64,000 bases of DNA from Sporomusa sphaeroides DSM 2875 (GCF_001941975.2 NZ_CP146991.1:4337001-4401000), one strand, 5' to 3'; positions 51,383 to 60,982 are shown, counted from the first letter of the stretch. Numbers and translations are program-made. Notes: a model not told the origin generated them from the sequence alone.

Positions 51383-51844
51383 CCCCCTAGAAATCTTAAA
51401 CGCCCGGTACACCTGTTCCACCAACAGCAGACGTATCATCTGGTGGGTAAAGGTCATTTTAGAAAATGACAGCCGCTCTTTGGCTGCTGCTAAAACCTCT
51501 GCTGACAGGCCAAAGGCGCCGCCGATTACAAAGGTAAGATCGCTTTGTCCGCTCAGGGCCAGACTATCAAACTTCGCTGCCAGCTGTTCTGAGGAGATGG
51601 CCTGTCCGGCCACATCCAGAACAAGCAGATAGCTGCTTGGCTTAACAGCTTTTAAAATGCGCTCACCCTCACGGGTGAGCGCTTGTGTTTTTTCGGCCGC
51701 TGAGGGATTATCAGGCATGCGTTCTTCGGCAAGTTCGACAATATCAAGCTTGCAGTACGGCGTCAGGCGCTTGACAAATTCCTGGATACCGGCAGTTAGA
51801 TACTTTTCTTTAATTTTACCTACCGCAATAATAGTAATCTTCAT
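51365..51844 (-). CDS. rlmH: 23S rRNA (pseudouridine1915-N3)-methyltransferase
   Basis: 159 residues, the normal size of RlmH (SPOUT family). MKITIIAVGKIKEKYL begins the protein, FVIGGAFGLSAEVL is the SAM-binding knot region, and ISRGEPYHW is the C-terminus. It methylates pseudouridine 1915 of 23S rRNA. The ATG at 51844 lies next to the htrA stop, so the two are co-transcribed. The 3' end is the SCC attachment site in staphylococci and apparently here. Confidence 0.95.
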   Translation of the reverse strand: MKITIIAVGKIKEKYLTAGIQEFVKRLTPYCKLDIVELAEERMPDNPSAAEKTQALTREGERILKAVKPSSYLLVLDVAGQAISSEQLAAKFDSLALSGQSDLTFVIGGAFGLSAEVLAAAKERLSFSKMTFTHQMIRLLLVEQVYRAFKISRGEPYHW

Positions 51845-51845
51845 C

Positions 51846-52970
51846 TTATTGTTCAGACATCTCTTCCAATAGAACATTAATGGTTTGTTTCTTGTCATTG
51901 CGTAAGATAACAACTTCAACACTGCTGCCTACCTGGTGGGTATCGAGAATGGCCCGCAGTTCGGCGACACTGTTGGTTTCGGCGCCGGCAACTTTAAGAA
52001 TGATATCTTTTTCGCGGATACCGGCTTTAGCGGCCGGACCGTTTAGGGATACTTTAACAATATATACGCCCTTTTCCAGTTTAAGCTCATAGCCATATTT
52101 GGCAGCAGTAGTGGGGTCCAACGCACCTACGCCGAGATAGGCTCTGATGACCCGCCCTTTGTCGATTAAGGACTGGAGAATCGGCCGGGCACTGTTGATA
52201 GGAATAGCAAAACCAATGCCTTCCACGCCGGAGAGGGCAATTTTGGCGCTGTTGATACCGATGACCACACCGTCGGCATTAACAAGGGCACCACCTGAAT
52301 TGCCGGGGTTGATGGCCGCATCGGTCTGAATAAGCTTGAAACGGCGCTCGCCGATATCAAGGGAACGGTTGAGCGCACTGATAACACCGGCAGTTACGCT
52401 GCCTTTGAATTCCAGCCCCAGTGGGTTGCCGATGGCAATAGCCGGTTCACCTACCATCAGCGCATCAGAGTCTCCCAGGATGGCAACCGGCAGATTCTGG
52501 GCATCTACCTTAACGACTGCCAAATCGGTGGCAGCATCCACACCGATAACTTTCCCGTCCATGGTGCGTCCGTCAGCCAAAGAAACCGAGATTTCCTGGG
52601 CATTGGCTACCACGTGATAGTTGGTGGCGATATAGCCCTGGGCATCAAAGATAACGCCGGAACCACTGCCCTGTTCCACCATGACCTTGCGGTTGCTGAA
52701 AAAATCACGGGCAATACCTTTGTTGGTAATGCCAACAACCGCCGGACCAACCGTTTGCGCCGCCCGCACAATGGGAGTATTGCGCGCTTCTGATACTTGC
52801 GCCTGAGCCGTAGGCGGCTGGAGAGCCGTAAACGGCGACTCAGCCGTATTGGGTTTTTGCGCTTTATTGCCGCTAATGCCACCGGCACAACCCACCATCA
52901 GGGTGGCGCCAATAATCATACTTATTAATGATACTGCAATATAGGGAGTCAACCTTTTATACCAGTTCAT
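51846..52970 (-). CDS. htrA: HtrA/DegP-type serine protease
   Basis: 374 residues. N-terminal membrane segment with a lipobox-like LMVGC, so membrane-anchored. The catalytic triad is His119 (TNYHVV), Asp149 (AATDLAVVK) and Ser225 (NPGNSGGAL), and a PDZ domain follows (about 265-370). It degrades or refolds damaged exported proteins. It sits between walJ and rlmH, the conserved Firmicute order downstream of walRK. Confidence 0.95.
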   Translation of the reverse strand: MNWYKRLTPYIAVSLISMIIGATLMVGCAGGISGNKAQKPNTAESPFTALQPPTAQAQVSEARNTPIVRAAQTVGPAVVGITNKGIARDFFSNRKVMVEQGSGSGVIFDAQGYIATNYHVVANAQEISVSLADGRTMDGKVIGVDAATDLAVVKVDAQNLPVAILGDSDALMVGEPAIAIGNPLGLEFKGSVTAGVISALNRSLDIGERRFKLIQTDAAINPGNSGGALVNADGVVIGINSAKIALSGVEGIGFAIPINSARPILQSLIDKGRVIRAYLGVGALDPTTAAKYGYELKLEKGVYIVKVSLNGPAAKAGIREKDIILKVAGAETNSVAELRAILDTHQVGSSVEVVILRNDKKQTINVLLEEMSEQ

Positions 52971-52981
52971 GCAATCGCCTC

Positions 52982-53764
52982 CTATTTGTGTTCGCTAAGT
53001 CCTGAAATCTGTTCAGGGTAGGTACGATGGAGAGTGATATCCTGACCAAGTTTGCAGCCCTGTGTTGTTAAAATATCGGCTACCGTTTTTTCCGCCAGCT
53101 CCAGGCTATTGTTTTCCTGACTTAGATGGGCCAGGAAAACATGGGTATGCGCTTTACGGTCAAGTCGCGCCAGAGTCCAGCCGGCGTCGGTATTAGCCAA
53201 GTGACCGCGATTACTCATAATACGCTTTTTTAAATACCAGGGATAACTGCCATTTTTCAGCATATCGACATCATGGTTGGCTTCTAAGACCACAGCGTCA
53301 GACAAAGCCAGTGCTGCTTTCACTGTAGGGGTAACGAAACCAAGGTCTGTGGCAACACAGACTTTGCTGCTGCCGGCGTATAGGCGAAAACCTACCGGAT
53401 CTGCCGCATCGTGGGAGATGCTGAAGGGTTCTATTTTTACCTTGCCGATAGTAAAACTGTCAGACAGTAATTTACAGCATGTCTCCGGCAATGCGTTCCT
53501 GCAATACATCGCTTGCCAGGTATCAGGCTGGGTATAGGTTGGCAGGTTATATTTTTTAAGTAATGTTGTTAAACCATTGACATGGTCGCGATGTTCATGC
53601 GTTATCAGCACCCCATCGATGTCTTCTATCTTAGTGCCAATTTTGTCAAGTGACTGTTTAATGCGCCTGGCACTAATGCCGGCATCCACCAGCAATTTAG
53701 TATTTTCCATTTCAATGTACGTAGCATTTCCGGTACTACCGCTGGCTAAAACGTGAATTTGCAT
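52982..53764 (-). CDS. walJ: MBL-fold metallohydrolase (WalJ/YycJ)
   Basis: 260 residues. The zinc motif is THEHRDHVNGL at about 55-65, the start is HVLASGSTGNATYIE, and DLGF and HLSQENNS give the later ligands, typical of YycJ. It is an exonuclease-like protein linked to cell-wall/cell-division coordination in Firmicutes. It is 11 bases upstream of htrA in the same operon. Confidence 0.92.
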   Translation of the reverse strand: MQIHVLASGSTGNATYIEMENTKLLVDAGISARRIKQSLDKIGTKIEDIDGVLITHEHRDHVNGLTTLLKKYNLPTYTQPDTWQAMYCRNALPETCCKLLSDSFTIGKVKIEPFSISHDAADPVGFRLYAGSSKVCVATDLGFVTPTVKAALALSDAVVLEANHDVDMLKNGSYPWYLKKRIMSNRGHLANTDAGWTLARLDRKAHTHVFLAHLSQENNSLELAEKTVADILTTQGCKLGQDITLHRTYPEQISGLSEHK

Positions 53765-53846
53765 AATTACCCCTTACTGTGCAGCTTTATTCCAAAACAG
53801 GTATTTATTTCGCTCTTCCTGTCTGCAAATCCTTTTTTTTGTCAAC

Positions 53847-55190
53847 TCACACCTGCGGCAGTTTGGCGATAACGGCTTCCCTGACATCGGTTGGCATCGC
53901 CTCCAGGAGTGTAGCCGTAATGGCTTGCAGCCTGTCAGCCGTTTTGGCCTCAAACCGCAGAGTAAACAATGGCTCGGTTACGGAAGCGCGAATCATACCC
54001 CAGCCGTCGTCAAACTCAATCCGGACACCGTCAATCAGATTAGGCTTGTAGGCGGCAAGCTTACCGGCCACTTGTGCCAGCACCGCCGCTTTATCCGGCT
54101 TGTGATACGGAACCCGGATATCGGGAGTTAAAAGATAGTTGGGTATGCTGTCCACCAGCACGGCCAGACTGCCTTGGTCGGCTACCAGCTGGCAGACTTT
54201 TAATCCGGAAAACATACCGTCATCATAGCCTAACTCGCGGAAAAAGAAGTGACCGCTGATTTCTCCGGCAAACAGGGCATTTTCCCGCAGAAAAGCCGTT
54301 TTGCTGAAGGTATGCCCGGCACGGGCCATAACAGGCCGCCCGCCGGCTTTAACCACCTCTTCCGGCACTACCATGGAGCATTTCGCATCATAGATAATAG
54401 CACCTTTCTCACCGGCAAGGTAATGCCGGGCTATAAGCACCATAATATCGTCATTGTCCAGGGGACGGCCATTTTCGTCAACAAATCCTACCCGGTCACC
54501 ATCACCGTCGAAGCCTATCCCTAGCGCTGCGCCATGTGTACGCACAGCTTCACCGAGTGCCAGCAGGTTTTCGGCCAGTGCCGGATTGGGCGGATGGTTG
54601 GGGAAGCGCCCGTCAGGGATGCAGTTGATGGCAATTACCTCATATCCCAGCCGTTCAAACAGCTTAGGAGCAATGGTGGCCGTTGCCCCGTTGCCGGCAT
54701 CAAGGACCACTTTTAGCCTTCCCGGTCGGGCTTTGCTTGCCGTGTACGCAAGGTAATCGGCAATAACCGGATGCTGTACTACCTGACCATTCCCCTGCGT
54801 CCGAACGTTTCCTGCCACCATACGGCCTATTTGCGCCACATCTTCTTCGCTGACAGGCTGAGGCCCAAGGACTAACTTAAAGCCATTATACTGGGATGGG
54901 TTGTGCGAGGCGGTTACCATAACACCGCCGGTTGCACCGGTTGCCTTAAGCGCATAGTAAAATACCGGGGTCGCCACTGTCCCAATGTCAACCACCTGGC
55001 AACCGGATTCAGTCAGCCCGTCAATCATAATGCGCTGCAGCCGGGGAGTCGACAGCCGGATATCGCCCCCTACCACAATCTTTTGCCCTGTAAGCCTGAC
55101 ACCAACAGCCAAGGCAATGCGCCTGGCCATCACATCACTTAACTCTCTGCCGGCAACCCCGCGTATATCACAAGCTTGAAATATATTCAT
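53847..55190 (-). CDS. Phosphomannomutase/phosphoglucomutase
   Basis: 447 residues, alpha-D-phosphohexomutase family. The phosphoserine loop is TASHNPSQYNGFK, the metal loop is GFDGDGDRVGF, and the sugar-binding loop is GEISGHFFF. It interconverts hexose 1- and 6-phosphates for cell envelope precursors such as lipopolysaccharide sugars. The start is near ATG 55190. There is a terminator just upstream, so it forms its own unit or heads one with walJ. Confidence 0.92.
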   Translation of the reverse strand: MNIFQACDIRGVAGRELSDVMARRIALAVGVRLTGQKIVVGGDIRLSTPRLQRIMIDGLTESGCQVVDIGTVATPVFYYALKATGATGGVMVTASHNPSQYNGFKLVLGPQPVSEEDVAQIGRMVAGNVRTQGNGQVVQHPVIADYLAYTASKARPGRLKVVLDAGNGATATIAPKLFERLGYEVIAINCIPDGRFPNHPPNPALAENLLALGEAVRTHGAALGIGFDGDGDRVGFVDENGRPLDNDDIMVLIARHYLAGEKGAIIYDAKCSMVVPEEVVKAGGRPVMARAGHTFSKTAFLRENALFAGEISGHFFFRELGYDDGMFSGLKVCQLVADQGSLAVLVDSIPNYLLTPDIRVPYHKPDKAAVLAQVAGKLAAYKPNLIDGVRIEFDDGWGMIRASVTEPLFTLRFEAKTADRLQAITATLLEAMPTDVREAVIAKLPQV

Positions 55191-55212
55191 ACTTGTCCCC
55201 TTTCCAGATGTA

Positions 55213-55236
55213 AAAAACTTGGCATAAAGCCAAGTT
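55213..55236 (-). terminator. Terminator of hydrogenase operon
   Basis: ACTTGGC and GCCAAGT form a 7-bp stem around TTTAT, with TTTTTTA after it on the minus strand. Confidence 0.82.
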
Positions 55237-55328
55237 CAGCATGCTTTTACCTATTCTATTGTATCACGCACTCCGGCTTGCTTCAACTGCTCACAAGGTC
55301 CGGATACCTGACATTATAGCCGACAATT

Positions 55329-56705
55329 CTAACGCTCCAGCATGTGCACCGCACAGGTAAAGCAAGGGTCAAAGGAACGGATAATTCGTCCGGCTTCCAC
55401 GAGGTTGGCGCCGTCGGCCACAGGTGTGCCAATAAGCGCCTGCTCTACCGGACCGCGGGCACCGCGATTGTCGCGGGGCGAGAAGTTCCAGGTTGTCGGC
55501 GTTATGATCTGATAGTGGGTCACCTTGTTATGCCGGTATTCCATCCAGTGCCCCAGTACCCCCCGCATAGCATCTGTCAAGCCTGCTCCCACCCCGCTGT
55601 CCGGTGGCGTAAATGGCAGACAACTGGGAGTATTAGGCACAATTTCGTTAAGCCATTCCTGTGCCAGGCGGCATATCTTAAGCGTCTCTTGGGCCCTGGC
55701 CACCAGGCGGTCCATCACCGACACTCCCCGCCGGTACTCGCCGCTGATAAAAGCTCTGGCCAATGGCCCGCCCTCCACCGGGAGCTCTTGATAGCGCGGC
55801 GCCTTTACCCAGGAATAAGCCTCCGGTTTATCCCGGTCAGGAATGGTGCGGCCTGCCGGCAGAGTTCGCCGTTCCTGCTCGTCTTTATACCAGCTGTAGC
55901 GGATTTCCTCCCCAATATGACTGACATTCAGCGGCTCAACCTGCCCCTGATTTACTATCAGTCCGGGGGCAAACGCTCTGTCACCGGTTACCGGTGCGGG
56001 AAACATGCCAAAAGACATAAAATTACCATACCCTCCCCCGATGGCATAGTAATCCGGATAGTAATCGGCAAGAACCATAACATCATGAATAAAAACGTTT
56101 TCCACCCATTCGGTCAGTTCCTGCAAAATGCTGCGGTAGATCATCAGCCGCTCCGCCGTGGCCTGCTCGGTAACCCCACTGGCGATAATGGTTTGCTGCA
56201 TCGGCGCCTTGGCTCCAAATACAGCCATGGCCTCATGCGCCTGCATCGCCTTTATTGCACTTTCCCTCGCATGCTGCAAAAGTTCGGCATTTATTTTGGG
56301 CGGCAGACGAAAATCGGCCTGCGGCCGGGGTATGTATGGCGGCATATCCGGCCCTTTTACATAATCAAATAATGCCAAAACATAAAAATGCCGGAGATGG
56401 TTCTGAATAATGTCGGCAGCAAAAATTAAATTGGTTATATGCTGCCCGGTAGGGGTAGGCGTAACGCCAAAGGCCTGCTGCTGAGCCATGCCGGCAGCAA
56501 CAGCATGAGCGGCTGAGCAAATGCCGCAGATACGCTGGGTAAACAGGGCCGCATCCCGTGGGTCACGGCCTGTCAGCATACATTCCATCCCTCGGAACAG
56601 TTGCGCTCCCAGCCAGGCATCCACAATTTTACCATTCTCTACTTCCACGTCCATCCGCAGCGGTTCGTGAATACGTGTTACCGGAAAAACGGTCTGTACA
56701 GCCAT
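55329..56705 (-). CDS. [NiFe] hydrogenase large subunit
   Basis: 458 residues. The Ni-Fe site cysteines are Cys60/Cys63 (QRICGICSAAHA) and Cys448/Cys451 (FDPCFTCAVH). The peptide after the final His is only MLER, so maturation cleavage, if any, removes just four residues, unusual against the 15-25 residues of many group 1 enzymes. It oxidises H2 or forms it; here, with a Tat-exported small subunit, H2 uptake is likely. It is 15 bases downstream of the small subunit gene. Confidence 0.93.
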   Translation of the reverse strand: MAVQTVFPVTRIHEPLRMDVEVENGKIVDAWLGAQLFRGMECMLTGRDPRDAALFTQRICGICSAAHAVAAGMAQQQAFGVTPTPTGQHITNLIFAADIIQNHLRHFYVLALFDYVKGPDMPPYIPRPQADFRLPPKINAELLQHARESAIKAMQAHEAMAVFGAKAPMQQTIIASGVTEQATAERLMIYRSILQELTEWVENVFIHDVMVLADYYPDYYAIGGGYGNFMSFGMFPAPVTGDRAFAPGLIVNQGQVEPLNVSHIGEEIRYSWYKDEQERRTLPAGRTIPDRDKPEAYSWVKAPRYQELPVEGGPLARAFISGEYRRGVSVMDRLVARAQETLKICRLAQEWLNEIVPNTPSCLPFTPPDSGVGAGLTDAMRGVLGHWMEYRHNKVTHYQIITPTTWNFSPRDNRGARGPVEQALIGTPVADGANLVEAGRIIRSFDPCFTCAVHMLER

Positions 56706-56720
56706 GCCGCTCTACCTCCT

Positions 56721-57947
56721 CTATTTTGGTCCCGGACGGAAAAAATCAGCCACTTTCTGCCGAAAAGTTCTGCGCAGTTTTTTTCTGCCCTTGTTTTGCC
56801 CCAAGCTTTGACTCGCATCAATGAGTTTATTTTGTTGGCGAATGAGATCATCAAGCTCCTGTTTAAGCTGCTCTAAATTTTCAGGCGGTTCAGTTTCTTT
56901 GGGTTTGGTGCCCTGCTGCCAATGTCTGCCGACCCGCTTGGCGGCAACGCCGGTCGCCAGATAGGCACCTACTGCAGCAACCCCCAGTCCGGCAGCCGCG
57001 GCGCCAAACTTTTTAACATCAAGCGCCCCCAGCGGGGTCTGGATATTGGGCAGATGCTGGTAAAACGGCATACTGCTGTCAGGAAATCCCGGATTGACGC
57101 AGCCGATGCAGGGTGCGCCGGCTCTGACCGGCCAATTTACATAATGATTCCACTGCCGTTTGGGGCAGTCTGCATACGTGACCGGCCCTTTGCAGCCAAC
57201 CTTGTAAAGGCAGCCGCTTTCGCCGGGAAATGACGCAAAAATTCCATCTTCAAACTGTTGGCGCCGTTGGCATAAATCATGAATGGTCTGGCCAAAAAAC
57301 AGCTTCGGCCTGTTATAGCTATCAAGCTCAGGCAATCCATACAGCATCAGATGGCTGAAAGTACCTGTCACCCAATCGGGGTTAATCGGGCAGCCGGGTA
57401 TATTGATAACCGGTTGTTTGATTACCTCCCACACCCCCTTGCCTCCTCCCGGATTGGGATAGGCGGCTCCGGGGCCGCCAAAGCAGGCACAGGTGCCAAC
57501 GGCAATGATATATTTGGCTTTCGGGGCAAATTCCTGCAGGGCTGCCATGCCGGTCACCATCTGATTGTCACGCATAAAAACATGATTATACCGGCCATTG
57601 TCCCCGGTCATCACCGAGCCTTCAATGACCAGCCAGAACTTACCGGCTTCATTTGCCACAGTATCGGTGAGTGCCTGTACGGCCTCAGCCCCCTGCGCCA
57701 CATTGAGCAGCCAATTATAGCGCATATCAATCATCTGGGTAAGCAGCTGATCCAAACTGGGATTAACGGCATTATCCAGGGAGACGGAATTACCGGTACA
57801 AGACCCCAGTTCCAGCCAGATTACCGGCGGCTTTACCGTCTTGTTTTCCGCAAAGGCCTGACACATGACAGGCAGTAATTGCTGACTCAAACCAGTTGTT
57901 AAAACCGCAGAAGTACAGAGTTTAAGAAACTCCCGCCGGGTAAGCAT
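56721..57947 (-). CDS. [NiFe] hydrogenase small subunit
   Basis: 408 residues. A Tat-type leader (MLTRREFLKLCTSAVLTTG) indicates export of the folded enzyme. The proximal cluster ligands are in LGSCTGNS and VGTCACFGG, and CPINPDWVTG and GCLYKVGCKGP follow. The C-terminus has a hydrophobic stretch (GAAAAGLGVAAVGAYLATG) that can anchor it, then a basic, charged tail. GGGGGGAG lies just before ATG 57947. Neither a cytochrome b nor a maturation protease gene is adjacent. Confidence 0.92.
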   Translation of the reverse strand: MLTRREFLKLCTSAVLTTGLSQQLLPVMCQAFAENKTVKPPVIWLELGSCTGNSVSLDNAVNPSLDQLLTQMIDMRYNWLLNVAQGAEAVQALTDTVANEAGKFWLVIEGSVMTGDNGRYNHVFMRDNQMVTGMAALQEFAPKAKYIIAVGTCACFGGPGAAYPNPGGGKGVWEVIKQPVINIPGCPINPDWVTGTFSHLMLYGLPELDSYNRPKLFFGQTIHDLCQRRQQFEDGIFASFPGESGCLYKVGCKGPVTYADCPKRQWNHYVNWPVRAGAPCIGCVNPGFPDSSMPFYQHLPNIQTPLGALDVKKFGAAAAGLGVAAVGAYLATGVAAKRVGRHWQQGTKPKETEPPENLEQLKQELDDLIRQQNKLIDASQSLGQNKGRKKLRRTFRQKVADFFRPGPK

Positions 57948-58006
57948 AGGCTCCCCCCTTATCGGCAATATCTCTGTTAATTTTCCCAAGTCTGGTATAT
58001 ATATGT

Positions 58007-58038
58007 AAAGGGATATGCCAGTATAGCCGGCACATCCC
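58007..58038 (-). terminator. Weak hairpin after peptidase gene
   Basis: AGGGATATGCC pairs imperfectly with GGCACATCCCT, just beyond the peptidase stop; the T run is poor. Confidence 0.5.
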
Positions 58039-58920
58039 TTATTTTGCGATTTTGCTGTATTGTTTCATATTGCCTTGTGCCCATAGGTTAACCATCGTCT
58101 CATAGCTGCCATAATCCATACCCAGCGATTTTTCAATCGCCTTATTGATCTTTTCACCCTTGGTAAGATAGGTCAGCACCTGAGTCAGCTTGGCCTCTCC
58201 ATGCACTTCGGCAATATAACGGACAGCAGCCAACGACTGACGGTAAGCCAGCGCTTGATTATCCAGATTATCAAAATCCCCGTCAAGCTCGTCCATCGTG
58301 TAGAGCTTGCCTGTTAACCGGTTATCTGCCGTCACCCATTCATAACCGTTAACCCGGTATTCCACATACTGTGCCAGTCCTTCGGTAAACCAGCGGCTAT
58401 AGTTGCCTCTGGCCATATGGTCAAGCACCAAGTGGGTGTATTCATGGGCCAACGGACCGGTAGCAATAAACTCGTTAAGCGACGGGTTTTTCATCCACGC
58501 CTTGGGCGACAGAATCTGAATAACGCCGCCCCAGTAAAAGCCCATAGCACTGGCATCTCCGGACCAGCCGTACGCCTGTTTCATCGCTTGACGGTCAGGG
58601 TGCATCAGAATCAGTGTTTTTTTGCCGGGCGCATAATGCAGCGCCGAAGTTACCGGCTCATAAGCAGCCTCAGCCGCTTCTGCCACCATAGCAACCATAT
58701 CGGCATCACTTGGTGTGTATCGAATAATAAAATGCGGCGTTTCCTGTGCCAGCATGTTTTTAGTCTGATAATCAATTTTCATTACAACCGCCTGCCGTAC
58801 AAGTGGGTACAGCCACATTTGCGGCCGAATAGGCACCATGCTGCTTAGCAGCAGACTGGCTAACATCAGACCAACTACCACCGGCACGCCGCCTGGGATC
58901 ATTTCAACCAGATTACGCAT
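58039..58920 (-). CDS. Gluzincin-like membrane-anchored peptidase
   Basis: About 293 residues. An N-terminal hydrophobic segment (VVVGLMLASLLLSSMVPI) anchors it, with the rest outside the membrane. The catalytic zinc motif is LAHEYTHLVLDHMARG with the downstream Glu in FTEGLAQYVE, the peptidase MA-like pattern. GGAGGG supports ATG 58920. The substrate is unknown; envelope or spore protein processing is plausible. Confidence 0.82.
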   Translation of the reverse strand: MRNLVEMIPGGVPVVVGLMLASLLLSSMVPIRPQMWLYPLVRQAVVMKIDYQTKNMLAQETPHFIIRYTPSDADMVAMVAEAAEAAYEPVTSALHYAPGKKTLILMHPDRQAMKQAYGWSGDASAMGFYWGGVIQILSPKAWMKNPSLNEFIATGPLAHEYTHLVLDHMARGNYSRWFTEGLAQYVEYRVNGYEWVTADNRLTGKLYTMDELDGDFDNLDNQALAYRQSLAAVRYIAEVHGEAKLTQVLTYLTKGEKINKAIEKSLGMDYGSYETMVNLWAQGNMKQYSKIAK

Positions 58921-59094
58921 GATAGCTGCCCTCCTTTCGAGCAAGTAAAGGACAGTATATCATGAATTCTAGTTTACTTCTACATGTATTTTATGTAAAC
59001 TAAATAAAAAATAAGATTGCCAACCACAGTGTTTCGCAATGATTCATGCTCCTCCGCGATTTCAAAACACCGGGCAGCAATCCAATTCTGCAGC

Positions 59095-59766
59095 TTACCC
59101 TTTTGAACCGTCGACCGCCGGCTTATCTGTGCCGGCAATGACAATACCGGCGCTTGTTCCTAAACGGGTTGCTCCGGCAGCAACAAGTGCCAGCGCCTGT
59201 TCGCGGGTGCGAATACCGCCTGATGCTTTTATCCCGATCTTGTCGCGAGCCACTTCTTTGAGCAAGCGGATGTCTTCCTCGGTTGCCCCGCCGGGGCCAA
59301 AGCCTGTAGAGGTTTTAACAAAATGGGCTCCGCCATCAATGACAGCCTGACAAGCTTGGCGTTTTTCCTCATCGGTTAACAATCCTGTCTCAATAATGAC
59401 TTTGACAATAGCGCCGTCAGCCGCCGCCACAACCTGCTCAATATCGGCTTTAACAGCTTCCCACAGTCCGGCTTTGACGGCCCCGATATGTATGACCATA
59501 TCCAGTTCATCGGCTTTTCGCAGTACCGCCTCTTTGGCCTCAGCCGCTTTAACGGCGGAAAGAGTAGCCCCTAAGGGGAAGCCAATAACTGTCGCTGTTT
59601 TCACGCCGGTTCCGGCCAGATGATGGGCTGCCAGGTCAACATAGATCGGATTGACACAGACAGCAGCAAACTTATGCTGCGCAGCTTCTTCGCACAGCCG
59701 GATAATTTCTTCCACCGTGGCTGCCGGTTTGAGCAGCGTATGATCGATATACTTTGCCAGATTCAT
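59095..59766 (-). CDS. deoC: Deoxyribose-phosphate aldolase
   Basis: 223 residues. AKYIDHTLLKPAATVEEI is the start, GFPLGATLSAVKAAEAKEAV carries the family pattern, and Lys-containing KVIIETGLLTDEE and KASGGIRTREQA mark the Schiff-base and phosphate sites. It cleaves 2-deoxyribose 5-phosphate to acetaldehyde and glyceraldehyde 3-phosphate in nucleoside salvage. It stands as a single gene here. Confidence 0.95.
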   Translation of the reverse strand: MNLAKYIDHTLLKPAATVEEIIRLCEEAAQHKFAAVCVNPIYVDLAAHHLAGTGVKTATVIGFPLGATLSAVKAAEAKEAVLRKADELDMVIHIGAVKAGLWEAVKADIEQVVAAADGAIVKVIIETGLLTDEEKRQACQAVIDGGAHFVKTSTGFGPGGATEEDIRLLKEVARDKIGIKASGGIRTREQALALVAAGATRLGTSAGIVIAGTDKPAVDGSKG

Positions 59767-59797
59767 AATTCTAACCTGCCCTTAACATGGAATAACG

Positions 59798-59832
59798 AAG
59801 AGACTGCCGTCATACGCCAATCTCTTCGTGCT
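59798..59832 (-). terminator. Terminator between fur-like gene and deoC
   Basis: CGAAGAGA and TCTCTTCG pair around a 17-base loop, downstream of the fur-like stop. Confidence 0.6.
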
Positions 59833-59852
59833 TTATAGGTGTTGTTTACTCC

Positions 59853-60284
59853 TTAGCTGACCGCCGCAGTTTGCTTCTGACATCGAGGGCACATACCATA
59901 AAAATAGAATTGCTGGCCCTGAAGAGTATAGTCGGTCTGAGACGAAACCTGTTTGATAAACTCGGAAGAATCCACTCCGTACAAATCATCAACCCGTCCG
60001 CAGCCCATGCAGCGGATATGCGGATGATTAGTGGTGTCGGCATCATAGCGGAAACTATCTTCACCGACATTAAGTACTTGCACCAAATTCAATTCCTTCA
60101 AGATTTCAATGGTCTTGTACACGGTTGCCAAACTCATAGTCGGATAAACCGGTTGCAGCTCATTGTAAATCATTTCGGCGCTTGGATGTGCCTTAGTAGC
60201 GGCCAAAGCACTATAAATAGCCAGCCGCTGCGGCGTAACCTTGAATCCCTTGTCTCTTAACAGTGTGGTAACACAAATGTCCAT
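59853..60284 (-). CDS. Fur-family regulator (PerR-like)
   Basis: 143 residues. A winged helix (KVTPQRLAIYSALAATKAHP) is followed by a dimerisation domain with structural zinc pairs CMGC and CPRC and metal-site residues in RYDADTTNHPHIRC. The spacing fits PerR-type peroxide sensors of Firmicutes as well as Fur. It would repress oxidative-stress or metal-uptake genes. No obvious target adjoins. Confidence 0.9.
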   Translation of the reverse strand: MDICVTTLLRDKGFKVTPQRLAIYSALAATKAHPSAEMIYNELQPVYPTMSLATVYKTIEILKELNLVQVLNVGEDSFRYDADTTNHPHIRCMGCGRVDDLYGVDSSEFIKQVSSQTDYTLQGQQFYFYGMCPRCQKQTAAVS

Positions 60285-60412
60285 TCTTATCCCCTACTTT
60301 ACTACAAATTACCACTGGAAAATAGTTATCGAGTAATTCTTAGTTAATTCTAACTCTGATTTCATATACTGTCAAGGGCTTTTTATACCGAAGTAATTGG
60401 GGAAACAGGACA

Positions 60413-60439
60413 TAAAAAGCCCCGCGTTAAACGCGGGGC
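60413..60439 (-). terminator. Terminator of coat genes
   Basis: GCCCCGCGTT and AACGCGGGGC make a perfect stem around one A, flanked by A/T, just beyond the CotF stop. Confidence 0.85.
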
Positions 60440-60451
60440 ATGTGCCTTATA

Positions 60452-60769
60452 TTACTGCGCCTGGCTGCTAAACTTGGATTTAGCTTGCGCGATATCTTGC
60501 GGATTAGCATTTTGGACGGTATAGTACCCCTTTTGCTGCATGAGATCAAAAATTTGCTTTTCCTGACTATGCACTTCACCAAGGATGGTCAAATAATCAC
60601 GGCGGAGTGTTTCACTGACACACTCCAAGGCAAATGTATTGATAGCAGCAGCTGTATATTTGGCATCTGACAGCGCCAGCTGCAGAAGTTCACGCTCAGA
60701 TATGGTGGCTCCTTGACCGTTCATGCCGGCCTGCATACTTTGATTGGATTGTTGTCCCATCTGTGCCAC
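60452..60769 (-). CDS. CotF-like spore coat protein
   Basis: 105 residues of the spore coat protein F family (LLQLALSDAKYTAAAINTFA, ECVSETLRRDYLTILGEVHS). It has a Gln/Gly/Met-rich N-terminus. It is paired with a 65-residue protein 15 bases upstream. It indicates a spore-forming host. Confidence 0.88.
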   Translation of the reverse strand: MAQMGQQSNQSMQAGMNGQGATISERELLQLALSDAKYTAAAINTFALECVSETLRRDYLTILGEVHSQEKQIFDLMQQKGYYTVQNANPQDIAQAKSKFSSQAQ

Positions 60770-60784
60770 AGTTATTCACCTCAA

Positions 60785-60982
60785 TTATTGTAAATTTTGT
60801 CCGGCATTCAAATGTTTCGTCATAGTCTGAAAGTGCTGTTGACTTTTTTGCGCAATCTGCTGAAAAAGCTGTTTAGTCTGAGCATCCTGGATATTGGCAC
60901 CAAAGTAACTCATGGTTTTGGCACAATTTTGTTCCATGCCCAGGAAATCTTCCAGCTGCATCAATTCTTTTGCTGTTAACAC
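60785..60982 (-). CDS. Small spore coat-associated protein
   Basis: 65 residues: LTAKELMQLEDFLGMEQNCA and FQQIAQKSQQHFQTMTKHLN, a ferritin-like two-helix fragment typical of small coat proteins next to CotF. GGAGGGG lies just before ATG 60982. Confidence 0.8.
   Translation of the reverse strand: MLTAKELMQLEDFLGMEQNCAKTMSYFGANIQDAQTKQLFQQIAQKSQQHFQTMTKHLNAGQNLQ

Noticed and set aside
55344..56372. Plus-strand frame of 342 codons opposite the hydrogenase large subunit
   Set aside because: The minus-strand protein has all hydrogenase ligands; the opposite frame has no recognisable domain.
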